A DNA stretch of 64,000 nucleotides from Eunapius fragilis (Eukaryota > Porifera > Demospongiae > Spongillida > Spongillidae), in NCBI GenBank assembly GCA_963681505.1, contig OY811972.1:9256775-9320774 (forward strand). The letters run 5' to 3'. The position numbers and the translations under genes were made by a program. Numbering within the stretch: the first letter of the stretch is position 1; each line of letters starts with the position of its first letter. Below, in pieces: positions 21,876-34,432 of this stretch. The notes under the pieces were generated by a model, which saw only the letters and a program-made list of their open reading frames with translations, had not been told where the DNA came from and made no database searches.

Positions 21876-22729
21876 CAGGACAATAGACATTAACCACGGC
21901 ACAAATTAACCCAATAGGTTTTTAACTACTTGTTCACAGTTGTGAAATTTACCATATATCAAACATACATGTGTCTAAACACATGTATGTTCAATATCAA
22001 TATCTACACAATTTACTAAGCCTCCATACATGTACTTGGTGAACACACACAAATACAATTATGGGTGAACTATTGGTGAACACAACCTAAATATTCCATT
22101 TCGTTCATCAATTATGGAATAGGCTGTGTTCACAATTATTGGGTCAATTTGAGATACCTCTGCAACTAAAGTCTGTGACAGTGGACCATGATATTTGACA
22201 GCGGACTATGGTTCAAACATTGTGTTAAATCATTGTGCCCGTGTATTCACTAATATTGTAGAATTACACGTGTACACATTATTGGCCATTTCCATAAATT
22301 ATGTAAAGTACATTGTATACATGTAGCACAAATGAATTATCTGGCCAATGCTCAAAAATTGTAACATTAACATTATTAGGCTGTTTGAGGAATTATTAAG
22401 TTGGAGTACCTATTAAGCCTACAGGTGTAAAAGTCAGGTGCATCATTTGTGTTAACCTTTAATCTCCTGTCATCCTATGCATAGGATTATCGTCCTATGC
22501 GTAGGACGCAAGTTAAAATTTTAGCAAACTCATATGATATAAGAACAAACCAAGATCTCATTGTACTGTAGAAATGGTTATTAATTCTACTTTCTAGCAA
22601 TTCTTCAAAGATTGTCAAATACAATCAATACTGCATTGCTAAAAGATGTATTTGTGGTAAATCGCAAAGCTTAACTCTTTGAACGCCAAGTTCGTTTATG
22701 CATGCATGCACACACAAAGGTTGCACCAT
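21876..22729. repeat. 854-bp direct duplication, copy 2
   Basis: See copy 1. The left junction is AATACACTGATCC/AGGACAATAGACA. The left flank alone also occurs at 43466, so the junction joins two sequences that are separate elsewhere. Confidence 0.85.
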
Positions 22730-24100
22730 GTAGAACATTGTGTTTTCATATTGTAGAATTACAGTGTGTGTATACATACATGTATACAAATTTGGTTGTG
22801 TACATAAATTGTGTAATCAGAAATTGAATTATTCAGCCAATGTGTACTGTGGTGTGTGTAAGGAGTGTGTTCACCAGTTATGGAATAGGCTGAGGTCACA
22901 ATTATTGGGCCAATCTGAGACAATTGTGTTCAATCATTACATTAAGGTGAACAACTGTGTTTGTTATATGTACACAACCTAATAATCATACAAAATTAGT
23001 GCACACAGCCCCTACATAGTACACATGTCATTACTGCCCATAGTTTGTGAGCAATCAGTTACAGACATTAATATTTTATTTAGCCAAACTGTGTGTAGTT
23101 CATACATTCGTATGCACATGATTAATTAATTAAATCTTGTGATGTTGCTGGAACAAAAATTTAGACAGAGGATGGCTTCTTACCCTCAACAGTGGTGAGG
23201 GTAAGGTCATGTTCATAAATAGGGTGATGTGATGACCTTCCACGAATGCACAGGACAGCAGCACGAAGGGAAGCACATGAGAGCGGAGTGCATAGCTCAC
23301 TACAAGGGAATAAGGTTTGACAATTATTGTCATGTTGTGTTGATATCATTGGACGTGTTCATCAATTGTAACAACTATAATGTGCTTGGGTTCACCAATT
23401 ATATACATGTAGGGTGACATTAATGATTATGTAAATTATTGGGTCACTGCTTACTGTGTGCAATTACAAAGTATTGTCATAACGTATGCACATAAATACA
23501 AATGGCTAAGTTCACCAATTCCACAATACTATTTGTTCAATGGTTTATTGATAACACACACTTTGCACAATTCTTAACTACGGCAACAATTAACCCAATA
23601 GGTTTTTAACTACTTGTTCACAGTAAGATACAATTTTGTTTATGTATCGAGACAATTCACTAAGCGTTACTATGTGTCTATACATGTACTTGGTGAACAC
23701 ACACAAATACAGATGCAATTACAAATGCAATTATTGCTGAAATATGGTGAACACATTCTGAGCGTTCGCCAATTATGAAATGGGCTGTGCTCCCAATTTG
23801 AAGATCATCATATTTTAATTTGACTGTGGACTATGGTTCAAACATTGTGTTAAATCATTGTGTGTGTGTGTGTGTGTGATAATGTCAGTTACACTGTATG
23901 TTCATTTGTACAATTATTAATTACTAGGCAGTATTCAACAATTGTGTAACATCACCCACAGCCCTTTGCGGCTGGACAAAAGGGTCCATAATTAGACAAT
24001 ACCGTAAACCAAAAAAACTCATTGCGGCTAGATGCGCCATGGCCTCATTAAAATGGCGTTGTTTGATAGAGCTGTATCTTGTTCATTTTACCATCAAATA
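22730..24100. repeat. Degenerate satellite-like AT-rich sequence
   Basis: Loose repetition of TTCACCAATT, GTGTACAATTATTAGGCTG and TTGGGCCAATGTTCACA. Blocks are shared with 37020-37210, 43750-44050 and 45770-45960. No gene seen. Confidence 0.5.
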
Positions 24101-24504
24101 CCTGTTGATCCCTCCCATTTAACTGGTGTATCGTCGTAGTAGAGACTATACCATATGCGCACTCTTCAAATCGCAATCCTTAATAACGCGCAGCCAATTT
24201 ATATATGGATATCGTAAGGGAGAGGGGGTACTTCACGCTGATAATACCAAGCACAGACAAATTCTCAGGAACGTCAGCATGCCGCTTTGTCAACTATACA
24301 AATTTAGGTATACAGAAACACCATTTAGGTCCAGCCATACTTTTTTTTCACCACACAATAAAGGGTTTTGCTTTTCTATGAATAATGCGGTATTAGTAGC
24401 TTTCATTGCCTAGATGGAGCATCACATTATACCAGCTCCAGAAACTTTGCAGAGCTTGTGGAAAACATTTGGTGGCTAGAGAGATCAAAAGGAGAGCATA
24501 CATG
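24101..24504. other. No gene seen
   Basis: A single unremarkable 95-codon open frame (24126-24413) without domain, homolog or splice evidence. Confidence 0.35.
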
Positions 24505-26182
24505 AGAGGGGGTTTATAATGGGTACATGAGGGCAGGGGATCCAGCTGCTTACTGTGGGAACATGGGGCAGACCAGCAGCTTATAGCAGGTACTTTGGGG
24601 CATGTGCAGGGGGTCCAGCTACTTAGTGAGTACATAGGGGCAGAGAGTACAGTGAGTACACAGGGGCAAGGGTCTAGCTGCTTATTGTGGGTACATGGGG
24701 GGCAGGGGTCCAGCTGCTTACTGTGTGTACGTTTGGGGCAGGGGTCCAGCTGCTTACTGTGGGTACATGGTGGGCAGGGGTCCAGCTGCTTACAGTGGGT
24801 ACATGGGGGCAAGGGGGCATGGGTACATGGGGGAGGGGGACTAGCTGCTTACAGTGGGTACATGGGGGCAAGGGGCCAGTTGCTTACAGTGGGTACATGG
24901 GGGCAAGGGGGCATGGGTCCATGGGGGATGGGGTCTAGCTGCTTAGAGTGGGTACATGGGGGCAGGGGGCGTGAGCATATGGGGGAGGGGGTCCAGCTGC
25001 TTACTGTGGGTACATGCGGGCAGGGGGGCCAGTTGCTTACAGTGGGTACATGGGGGCAAGGGGGCATGGGTACATGGGGGAGGGGGTCTAGCTGCTTGCA
25101 GTGGGTACATGGGGGCAAGGGGGCGTGGGTGCATGGGGGACGGGGTCCAGTTGCTTACAGTGGGTACATGGGGGCAAGGGGGCATGGGTACATGGGGAGG
25201 GGGTCCAGCTGCTTACAGTTGGTACATGAGGGTAGGCATATGTGGGGGCAGTGCCTACCTGCTTACAGTGGGTACATGGGGGCACGGGGGCCAGTTGCTT
25301 AGTGGGTACATGGGGGCAGGGGTCCAGCTACTTACTGTGGGTACATGGGGGCAGGGGTCTAGCTGCTTACTGTGGGTACATGGGGGCAGGGGGGTCCAGC
25401 TGCTTACAGTGGGTACATGGAGGCAAGGGGTCCAGCTGCTTACAGTGGGTACATGGGGGCAAGGGGTCTAGCTGCTTACAGTGGGTAGATGGGGGCAAGG
25501 GGGCCAGTTGCTTACAGTGGGTACATGGGGGCAAGGGGGCATGGGTACATGGGGGAGGGGGTCCAGCTGCTTAAGTTGGTACATGAGGGTAGGCATATGT
25601 GGGGCAAGGGTCCAGCTGCTTACAGTGGACTCATGGGGTAGGGTTCCAGTTGCTTACAGTGGGTACATGACGGCAGGGGGTCCAGCTTCACACATGTACA
25701 TGGGGCAGGGGTCCAGCTGTTTACAGTGGACATGGGGGAGGGGTCCAGCTGCTTATAGAGGGTACATGTGGGCAGGGGATCCAGCTGCTCACAGTGGGTA
25801 CATGAGAGCAGAGGGTAGCGGTGGGTGTATGGGGGCAGGGAGTCCAGCTGCTTACATGAAGGCCGGGGGATCAGCTGCTTACAGTAGTCATGTGGGGGAG
25901 GAGGTCCAGCTGCTAACAGTGGGCATATACATGGGGCAGGAGGTCCAGCTGTTCATAGTGGGCACATGGGGACAGGGGATTACAGTGTGGGTACATGGGG
26001 GCAGAGTGTAACAGTGGTACATGGGGCAGGGGGCAGTCAGGGGGTCCAGCTGCTTGCAGTGGGTACATGAAGGCAGGGGGTCCAATACATGTACATGGGG
26101 CAGGGGGTGCAGCTACTTACAGTGGGTAGGTAGGCTGGGTGTTCAGCTGACAGTGAGTACATAAGGGCAGGGGGGTCAGCTG
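24505..26182. repeat. G-rich minisatellite of about 36-bp unit, about 45 variable copies
   Basis: The core unit reads GGTCCAGCTGCTTACAGTG, then GGTACATGGGGGCAGG. It is interspersed with a shorter GGGGGCATGGGTACATGGG variant. Because 36 is a multiple of three, long glycine-rich open frames appear on both strands; they look like by-products. The plus strand has many runs of four to six G and so could form G-quadruplexes. Confidence 0.9.
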
Positions 26183-28050
26183 ATTTTCACGTCTACACGT
26201 ATATGTACTGGGCTAGTTTACACGGCTCAAACCACAGTACACTTCACATGCGTATACCATTGCGAAGAAAAAGTATGGCTACAGTTCCATACTATATGTT
26301 GTAAGTTCCTTCTGTCTCCTTTTGTTATTCGCTTCCAACTGGGGTGCAGAATTTGTCTACGTGGTCCAAAAAGTACGTTGAAGACGATGCGTTCGTCGAA
26401 AAATGGCCGCTTGTAGGAAGCGGTGGAGAGAAAACTAGGCCATGTGACTTTGGCTACAAATAGAACAAAGATCCTTCATTCATTGTATGGCTTTTAAATG
26501 GTGACAAGTTCAAACATGTTAACATGTAGTGCAAGGTTTCTAAGGTTGTCGGTTGTCAAGGGTGGTTGCTAGGGCATTACGCCACTTTTTCAATATTTCA
26601 AGAGGTATGCCTTTTGTCCACAAATTGTATGGCCGCATAGGGCTGTGCACCACAGTCCATGTGTTCACTAATTATTAGGCTGTGGACCCCAATCTACAAG
26701 TACATGTATTGTACAATCATTACAATAAATTACATGTATGTGGTTCACCAATTGTGCTAAGTTCACCAATTGTGGAACATTATTGCTTCTACATGTACAT
26801 GGTGTGTTTACAAATTATATGCTATTGGTGAACACACAGTTTACATAATTGTTGACCACAAGTACAAGTTAGTTAACCCAATAGGTTATCAACTGAATAT
26901 GCTAAATGGTAAAATGATGAACCTATACATGTAGTACAGTTTAGTGAATTCAACCTCATCATTTAACCATTAACGGCAGAATAATTTTGTTTAACTACAT
27001 AGAGTTTTCCAAAAACAGCCAAATTAGGCAGCAGGGTAATGTTAGGTAGCTGGAACGGTGTTTCAACAACACAATCTGAAACCGTGAACATGAGTAACTT
27101 CAAATTGGTATAATTTTTCACAGTGTTTGGAAGAATACTAACTTTGGAATTTGATTATCAAACAAACTAATTATTTGGGTGTGTTCACCAATTCCAATGC
27201 ATCACATGTAGACTGTGCTAATCATTTGAAAACTGTTTTCCCAAATTCTGTAAAATAGCATTAACCCTTCACTACAATGTAGGGTCACCAAATCTGCATA
27301 ATAAAGACACATGTACATGTATGTTTATCAATTGCACGTAACATTAGTTGACCAATATTTATCCAACCATGGGATGTGTTATCACTAATATGCTAAATGT
27401 AACGATCAGAGCACAAAGGGATGCATATCAAAAAACTGACATTTCGACAATTATATTAATTAGGTATATGGGGGTGAATATCTCTCTAGTGAGGATGGAA
27501 GCTAGGGTCATCGAAAGTAGAAAATTTTTTCCAGGTTTAAACTTAATAATCAATATTAAAACAATCATCATTTGATTTTGATGAGTTATCATTTATTTCT
27601 GAATTGTACTCACCAAAATAGTCTCGTAGACCAGACAGACCTACATCGTAATTTAGTGATGAAGTTGGGTGTGGCCCGACTAGGCACAGCGATCGATATA
27701 CTTTACTGGCTCAGCTCACCAAATGTGTAGCGTTATTGGGCCTATAGTATGTTTACCAAATGTGTACAACTATTAATCCCGTGTTCTCCAGTGAGTTGCG
27801 TGAAAATATCAGACACTCGACTCTAACTCAATCCTTTATAGCTATAACAATACCCGGCGGATGTACCAGGAAGCATGCAGGAAGACAGGCACAAACAACA
27901 CACAATATTAGCGCCAAGAGGTCTTACCTGCAATGGAATCCCGTCCTTTAGGAAGCACTCCCGCTGTTAAAGAGCTCCATCAATAGAGTAAACAGCTGCT
28001 GATCCCTGTCTAATTAATTTTTTTAAATAATGATATTATTAAGTAGTAGC
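26183..28050. repeat. AT-rich repeats; 27120-28040 is paralogous to 50680-51560
   Basis: Bases 26640-27330 are satellite-like (TTCACCAATT motifs). From about 27120 to 28040 the sequence matches 50680-51560 with few changes. There the sequence continues without the retroelement found here, so the two loci bracket an insertion. No gene seen. Confidence 0.6.
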
Positions 28051-28078
28051 TGACTGCCACGAGCTAATTGCTCCAACC

Positions 28079-30994
28079 ATGTGGCGTTCACATATGGGCC
28101 TTCACGCACGGGGTCTCTTTCGGGGGGATGTACCTAGAGAATGGTTACAGGAACAAGGCCTGTACATATGTGATTGTCGAGCACTTGTGGCTAAATCTCG
28201 ACGTGCATCACATTCGCGAAGATGCGTAGCTGTCTTGGCAGCTCCTCCGGATCCAGCACCGATACCATCGCTTTCGGAAACCGAGTCCTCGCACAGTACA
28301 AACACAGTTTTACCATCTTTTGAAGAAGTTTGCCTACTATCCTGCCGAACCTTACGACACATTCCCAAAAAGTCTCGCCCTGCTTTTGCTCTTGCGTTGT
28401 CTTTTTCTTTGAAAGCAGTGCTTCACGACAACTCATTGGACTCTTGGCTGAAGTTATTTATGCTTCCAAAGTGCCTCTTGCCTTCAAAGAAAAGGGGTGG
28501 TAGGCATAATAAACCAACCCCAATAGATGCGCTATGCAATCTGTGGTGCAGAGGAGAACACGCAACACTATGGAATATGGCGATGAGTCACAGAGCGATA
28601 GGCATCCACTCAGATGATTCTATCCCGCGAAATCTCATTAATTTTGCAGTCTCGCTGTCTCGTGAGGGTATGTTTGCTAAAGCTTGTAGAATTTTAGCAT
28701 CCTCTGGCCTGGCACCAAATAGTGATGACACTTGGAAGTTGTTAAAGGATAAACACCCTGAGGGGCCGCTCCCTATTATCCCAGAAACAACTTCACAATC
28801 CATATCACTGAATGAAGATTTTGATGTTTATAATATCCTGAAATCTTTTCCAAAGGGTACAGCAGCAGGTCCTTCTGGTCTATGGGTACAGCACCTGTTG
28901 GATGCAGCTTCAATTCCACTTCCCACTACAATTTGTTCCCTTCTCAGGAGGGTTGTTAACCTCTTGGTCTCTGGGAAAGTCCCCCAGGAGGTTTCTCGTT
29001 TCATGGCTGGTGGGTCCTTGACAGCACTTAGCAAGTTAAAGCCTGGTTGTGCCCCGGACATAAGACCAATTGCTGTGGGTGAGGTCCTGAGAAGATTGAC
29101 AGGGAAATGCTTGTGTGCTGTCATTAAACATAGGGTTGTTGATTTTTTTGAGCCCATACAGTTTGGTGTGGCTTGTCCAATGGGTTCAGAAAAGGTTATT
29201 CATGGAATAAGGGCCTGTGTGGATAAACATTGGAATGATTTGGACTTTTCTGTTCTCAAGGTGGATTTCAAGAATGCATTCAATTTAGTCTCCAGAGATG
29301 CTGTTTTACAGGAATGCGCGAAGCATTTCCCAGATTTGCTTCCTTGGGTGGCATGGTGTTATGGCTCTCACCCTTTTCTGTGGCACCCTATGGGCCAGCT
29401 AACATCACAATCAGGTGTGCAGCAATGAGACCCACTGGGTCCTTTTCTGTTTGCTTTGGTCCTGCATAAGGTTGCTGGAGCTATTAATGACGATACTGAG
29501 TGCAACCATCTATTATATCAAGCTTGGTATCTGGATGATGGCATATTAGCAGGCAAGAAGTCTTCAATTTGTAGATCTTTGACCCTTATACAGGAGTTAG
29601 GACCCCCTCTTGGCCTACATATCAATATCTCTAAATGTGAGCTGTACTGTCCAAGTGATGCCTCCCCTTTCCCACCAGAGCTCAAAGTTTTCCAATTGCC
29701 TCATTTTGAGATATTAGGATGCCCAATTGGTGACTACATATACTGTGCAAATTTTATTGCCTCAAAACGGCTTGAAGCTCGCAAGCTTTTGCACTGCTTG
29801 ATAGAGGTTTCTGTCATAGACCCTCAAGTAGCTTTAACATTACTTCGTCTATGTGGTAGTTTTTGCAAGTTAAGCTACTTGGCTCGCTCAATTCCAACCA
29901 ACTTGGTATCAGATGCTTTCAAGCTCTTCGATGATGACATCCACCACTGTTTCATGGACTGCATAAGTTTTGAAATGTCAGATGAGGCATGGTGTCAGGC
30001 CCAACTTGGCCTTAACAGTGGTGGTCTTGGGTTGCGCTCACTGTCCCTACACTCCAGCTCAGCTTTTATTGCTTCCTTCTGCTCCTCTGGGGTGTATGAT
30101 ACAGATGACATACACCTTACAAATGCCTTGGACCACTTCAATTCTACTGTTGCTCCAATTGAGAAACTATCTGTCAATTCTGTGGTTTCCTCACCTGTCA
30201 GTCAGAAGCTTCTGTCTTCAAAAGTAAACGACTATTGCTTTCAAGTCCTCTTTGATGAATCCTCCCCTGCTAACAAGGCTCGGTTGCTATCAGTTTCAGC
30301 CCCCCACGCGACATCCTGGTTATCAGTTATTCCCTCCACATCCCTAGCTCTCCATCTTGACCCAATTGAATTCAGGGTAGCTGTCAAGTGGTGGCTAGGC
30401 CAAGATACCTCCCAGGGCTCTCAGTGTGCTTTCTGCCCTGCCCACAGTCTGGACCCTCTTGGACACCATGCATTAACATGCAAATGTGGGGGTGATGTTA
30501 TTACACGCCATAATGCTCTCAGGGACACTTTAGCGCACTTTCTTCACCGTGCACATGCTTCAATCGAAGTTGAAGCTGGTGCTGGGCTCTTTCCTGACCA
30601 TTCACAGTCACGGCCTGCTGATATTCTCGTGAAGCATTGGAACCATGGAAGGCCCGTTGCCCTGGACATCTCCGTTGTCTCACCGCTAAATCCTTCAACT
30701 TTAGCTGAAGCGGGAGCAACGGTTGGTGCAGTCCTTGACGCAACGGAGAGGAGGAAACACCAGGCCAATGATGTAAAGTGTTTAGCTTTAGGGTGGGTCT
30801 CAACCCCTCTAGTAGTTGACTCCTATGGGGCTTGGGGTAACGAAGCTTCAATATTTCTGGCTCAGATAATTGCTAGGCTTGCGATCCACAAGTCTCTGCC
30901 AAAGGCACAGATATCTTTTGAGCTTTTCGCAAGCTTGAGCATTTGCCTAACAAGAGCGAATGCCAGAGCCATCCTCCGTAGAATCCCATCTTAA
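28079..30994 (+). mobile_element. Non-LTR retroelement ORF with restriction-like endonuclease; one in-frame stop
   Basis: A single frame of 971 codons is interrupted only by TGA at 29426-29428, where SGVQQ-stop-DPLGP stands for the expected GVQQGDPLGP. One base change from GGA would account for it. Near residues 28-47 is a zinc-finger-like YICDCR..SHSRRC. The reverse transcriptase lies at roughly residues 250-560, with the catalytic YLDDGILAG just after the stop (29527-29553). C-terminally there is C-x2-C..H-x4-C (CAFC..GHHALTC, around 30427-30480), then SRPADILV and RPVALDISVVSPL. This is the layout of a PD-(D/E)xK restriction-like endonuclease as in R2/NeSL-type elements. Retroelements of this kind copy their RNA into a nicked target. 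No poly-A tail or target duplication is evident. The fit to a particular clade is uncertain. Confidence 0.85.
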
Positions 30995-31178
30995 CTGTAG
31001 TGTGTTTATATATAGCAAGTGTTGTGTGTATGAGCTATAGACATCTTAATTACTTATTTCAGCGTTTTGCAAAGGGAAAATAATTATTGTATATAGTTTT
31101 TAACTGCAAGATTTAAATTATATTATAATCAATATAATTACAAGATATAATACACATCAAACACACACAGGTACGGTT
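30995..31178. other. AT-rich spacer between two tail-to-tail retroelement copies
   Basis: Only short AT-rich sequence; no feature seen. Confidence 0.4.
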
Positions 31179-32589
31179 CTACACTCTTCGGAGAATGGCT
31201 CTAGCATTCGCTCTAATTAAGCAAATGCTTAAGTTGGAGAACAGTTCGAAAGAAGCCTGTGACTTCGGCAGGGACTTGTGGATAGCAAGCCGAGCTGCAA
31301 CGTGTTCAAAAAAAGTAGAAGCTTCTTTACCCCAAGCCCCATGGGAATCAACTACTAGAGGGGTTGAGACCCACCCTAGAGCTGAGCACTTGTCATTGGC
31401 CTGGTGTTTCCTGCTCTCCGTTGCCTCATGGACTGCACCAACCGTTGCTCCCGCTTCAGCTAAAGTTGAAGGATTTAGCGGTGAGACAACGGAGATGTCC
31501 AGGGCAACGGGCCTCCCAAGGTTCCAATTCTGCAGCAGAATATCGGCAGGTCGTGACTGCGAATGGTCAGGAAAGAGCCCAGCGCCAGCTTCAACTTGGA
31601 CAGAAGCATGTGCACGGTGAAGGAAGTGCACTAAAGTGTCCCTGAGTGCATTATGGCGTAATACAACATCACCCCCACATTTGCAAGTTAAAGCATGGTG
31701 TCCAAGAGGGTCCAGGCTGTGGGCAGGGCAGAAGGAACACTGAGAGCCCTGGGAGGTATCTTGGCCCAGCCACCACTTGACAGCTACCCTGAAATCAATA
31801 GGGTCAAGATGTAGACCTTGGGATGTGGAAGGAATAACTGAGAGCCAGGATGTGGCATGAGGGGCTGAAACTGATAGCAGCCTAGCCTTGTTAGCAGGAG
31901 AGGATCGATCAAACAGGTTTTGAAAACAATGGTCATTCACTTTTGAAGACAGAAGCTTCTGACTGACAGGTGAGGAGATAATCGAATTGACAGAAAGGTT
32001 CTCGATTGGAGAAACTTGAGAATTGAAGTGGTCAACGGCATTTGTGAGGTGTATGTCTTCAGAATCAATAACACCAGAGGAACAGACAGAAGCGATATAT
32101 GCTGAGCTTGAGTGAAGGGACAGTGAGCGCAAACCTAGACCACCACTGCATGTGGAGGCCAAGCTGGGCCTGACACCATGCCTCATCAGAAGTTGCGAAA
32201 CCTATACAGTCCATGAAACAGTGGTGGACGTCATCATCAAAAAGCTTGAAAGCTTCCAATACCAAATCAGTTGGAGTTGAACGAGCCAAGTAACTTAACC
32301 TGCAAAAGCTACCACACAAACGAAGTAAAGTTAAAGCCACTTGTGGGTCTGTGGCAGCGACATCTTTCAAACGGAGCAACAGCTTGTGTGCTTGGAGACG
32401 TTTTGAGGCAATAAAATTTGCACAGTATATGTAATCACCTATTGGGCACCCTAAGATCTCAAAATGAGGCAAATGGGATACTTTAAGCTCTGATGGGAAA
32501 GTGGGGGTATCGCCTGGGCAGTAGAGCTCACATTTAGAGATATTGATGTATAGACCAAGAGGGGGTCCCAACTCCTGTTTGATACACAC
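31179..32589 (-). pseudogene. 5'-truncated, frameshifted copy of the RLE retroelement
   Basis: Reads on the minus strand from QELGPPLGLYINISKCELYC (32580 downward), closely similar to the element at 28079-30994 but lacking everything before the post-YLDD region. The frame breaks near 32150. There GLNSGGLGLR of the other copy becomes LGLHMQWWSR through about 4 extra bases, and the second frame then runs to NARAILRRV-stop at 31179. The zinc-binding CSFC..GHHALTC and SRPADIL..LDISVV motifs remain. At 32577 it joins a repeat (TGATACACACTTCAGC) also found uninterrupted at about 51760. Confidence 0.85.
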
Positions 32590-32855
32590 TTCAGCATAAG
32601 TGTGTACATAGCTAGATTATAATCAATGGAGTCACGGTCTCACTGTCTTCACTAGAGAAGTGAATCACGCCCTATAATATATAAATTGCTGGATCATTAG
32701 AACATCAACGGAACATCTTTAATAGCCATCCTAACCACGAAGCTTCTGCCTAGTTGGGCGTAGCCCGACCTTCGCGTGTTGGCGTATTTCAACCAATACG
32801 CGAAGGTCGGGCTACGCCCCAACTATACCTAGCTCCTGTCTTCAGGACCGCTTTT
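32590..32855. repeat. Dispersed repeat with hairpin, also at 51765-52025 and 54185-54410
   Basis: AGATTATAATCAATGGAGTC.. to GCTCCTGTCTTCA is present three times. Its centre, 32752-32826, is a hairpin: TTGGGCGTAGCCCGACCTTC pairs with GAAGGTCGGGCTACGCC around GTTGGCGTATTTCAACC. The copies keep the stem but differ in the loop. Confidence 0.8.
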
Positions 32856-33592
32856 AATAGACCTTTTTCATCACATGACCAAGTTACATTAAACGTGACG
32901 TCATTTACGTAAGCCGCCATCTTGGTGCACAGCTGGCATAGACACGACCATAGATTTATCTACGCAACGACTAATTCCGCTTCAGAAAACTGATGTCAAA
33001 GATATAATTCCTCTCAAGATACATCAGCAAGACTGCTATCATTATAACGCGTACGTATAAGGCTCGGATAATCCGTTTTGCGTTGAGCTTGTATTTTCCC
33101 CTTTGGACGTCTGCAGGCCGGCTGCGAGCAATTCGGTATCTTATTTTGTGCTGCAAACAAATTTCGAAGCAATTCATACATGCAGTTTAAAAATTAAGCC
33201 CCCTATACAACCAGCGTTAGTGGCTGCATGGCCTGTCAGAGACTAGATAAGGGTCTGTCACTGATGCATGCATGCATGCACAAATATTTCGGTCGCTTTA
33301 ATTTTGATCCGGCCGGACCAAATGAAAACGAGCGCCAGAAATATTCCGGCCGGGCTGAAATTGAATGGGGAGATCACCTGCATGCATGTATATGTACGCC
33401 AATACGAAAGTGTTCATAGCGAACATGTACTTGTCTATAAGCTACAAGATCGCAGTGCATAATGGGTTCTGGCCAACTTCTGGGTGGCCTTTCGTCCATG
33501 CATGTGTTCTCGCTCCGCTTTCGGCAGTCAGTATTGGCACATAAACATATACAAGCATCAAATGGGTGCATTTCAAGTAGAGAACCGCGTGG

Positions 33593-33596
<4 letters not shown>

Positions 33597-33654
<58 letters not shown>
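33597..33654. repeat. (TG)n microsatellite
   Basis: A nearly pure TG/CA dinucleotide run of about 57 bp. The open frames across it are artefacts. Confidence 0.95.
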
Positions 33655-33655
<1 letters not shown>

Positions 33656-33759
33656 ACAACAAAGCGACGCGTATCTGCCATATCCATTTGCGTATAAGCT
33701 CCTTTCGTGATGTTTCATATACGCTCATAGCTGATATCAGGTGTCATAACTACGTACGG

Positions 33760-33787
33760 CCAGAGATAATATATATATTATCTCTGG
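33760..33787. repeat. 28-bp perfect palindrome
   Basis: CCAGAGATAATATA and its complement about the 33773/33774 centre, inside the 1.33-kb element. Confidence 0.85.
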
Positions 33788-34432
33788 TACGGCTGCTCAG
33801 ACGCCGTTCGCATCCTTTTACAGTGACCAAGTTGTAGAGTCGGTATAACCAATCTTGGTTGAATTTGTTATACAGTGTAGCCAGCTGGCTTTCGGGATTG
33901 AAAGGCACTCAATATTTGCTAGCGTCGTCTTTATTATGCCTTGTCTTGAAAGAGCATCGAGGCAGCCGTCTCTTCGTCTTTGGCTGAGCTCGCGTTCACG
34001 TTCTCCTCCAATGTGGTTAATAACAGCAGATATTCGATGGAAAGAGAGATCTTTATTCTTTATCAATCACAGAACACTTGAAACACCAAATTACTGCACG
34101 CAATACAATAGTACCTGTGCACCAAGATGGCCGCCACCGGTGTTTCACGTGATCTAGTTAATTATCTTGTGACGCATGAAAAAGGTCTATAACTCTATAT
34201 ACGTCTTTAATTTGTTTATTAAAGTGTTAATTACCGTCATCAACACAAAATGAATTTGGGAATCACAATCTGTTTTTTTTTTTCAATTATATGATGAATC
34301 ATTCTAAATTCAACACGGCATACCATTTTTGTATGGCTGCGTCACCATGCATGCTGACAGTGGTTACATGGATCTGGCACAATGTGGAGCCCGTTAACTT
34401 ATGTTGTGTTCTTAGTAGTTGGAGATAGTAAG

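Larger units (their letters stand above)
32860..34187. mobile_element. 1.33-kb non-autonomous inverted-repeat element flanked by TA
   Basis: The ends GACCTTTTTCATCACATGAC and, reversed, GACCTTTTTCATGCGTCAC are followed inward by matching GCCGCCATCTTGGTGCAC tracts. The element interrupts the three-copy repeat exactly between CTTTTAA and the ..GTCTTTAATTTG sequence that is continuous at about 52020 and 54410. TA lies on each side. No transposase is visible. Inside are a (TG)n tract and a 28-bp palindrome. The TA flank suggests a Tc1/mariner-like mobiliser, but this is weak. Confidence 0.7.

Noticed and set aside
19665..22729. 854-bp direct repeats as LTRs of a retrotransposon
   Set aside because: No TG..CA ends, no primer-binding site, no gag/pol between them and no target duplication; one edge falls inside another element.
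24595..26011. Glycine-rich open frames on both strands
   Set aside because: Products of a 36-bp G-rich tandem repeat; no non-repeat coding flank or splice context.
31195..31645. Plus-strand frames of 93 and 141 codons
   Set aside because: Antisense of the truncated retroelement copy.
33374..33837. Open frames rich in VCV or THT
   Set aside because: They run through a (TG)n microsatellite.
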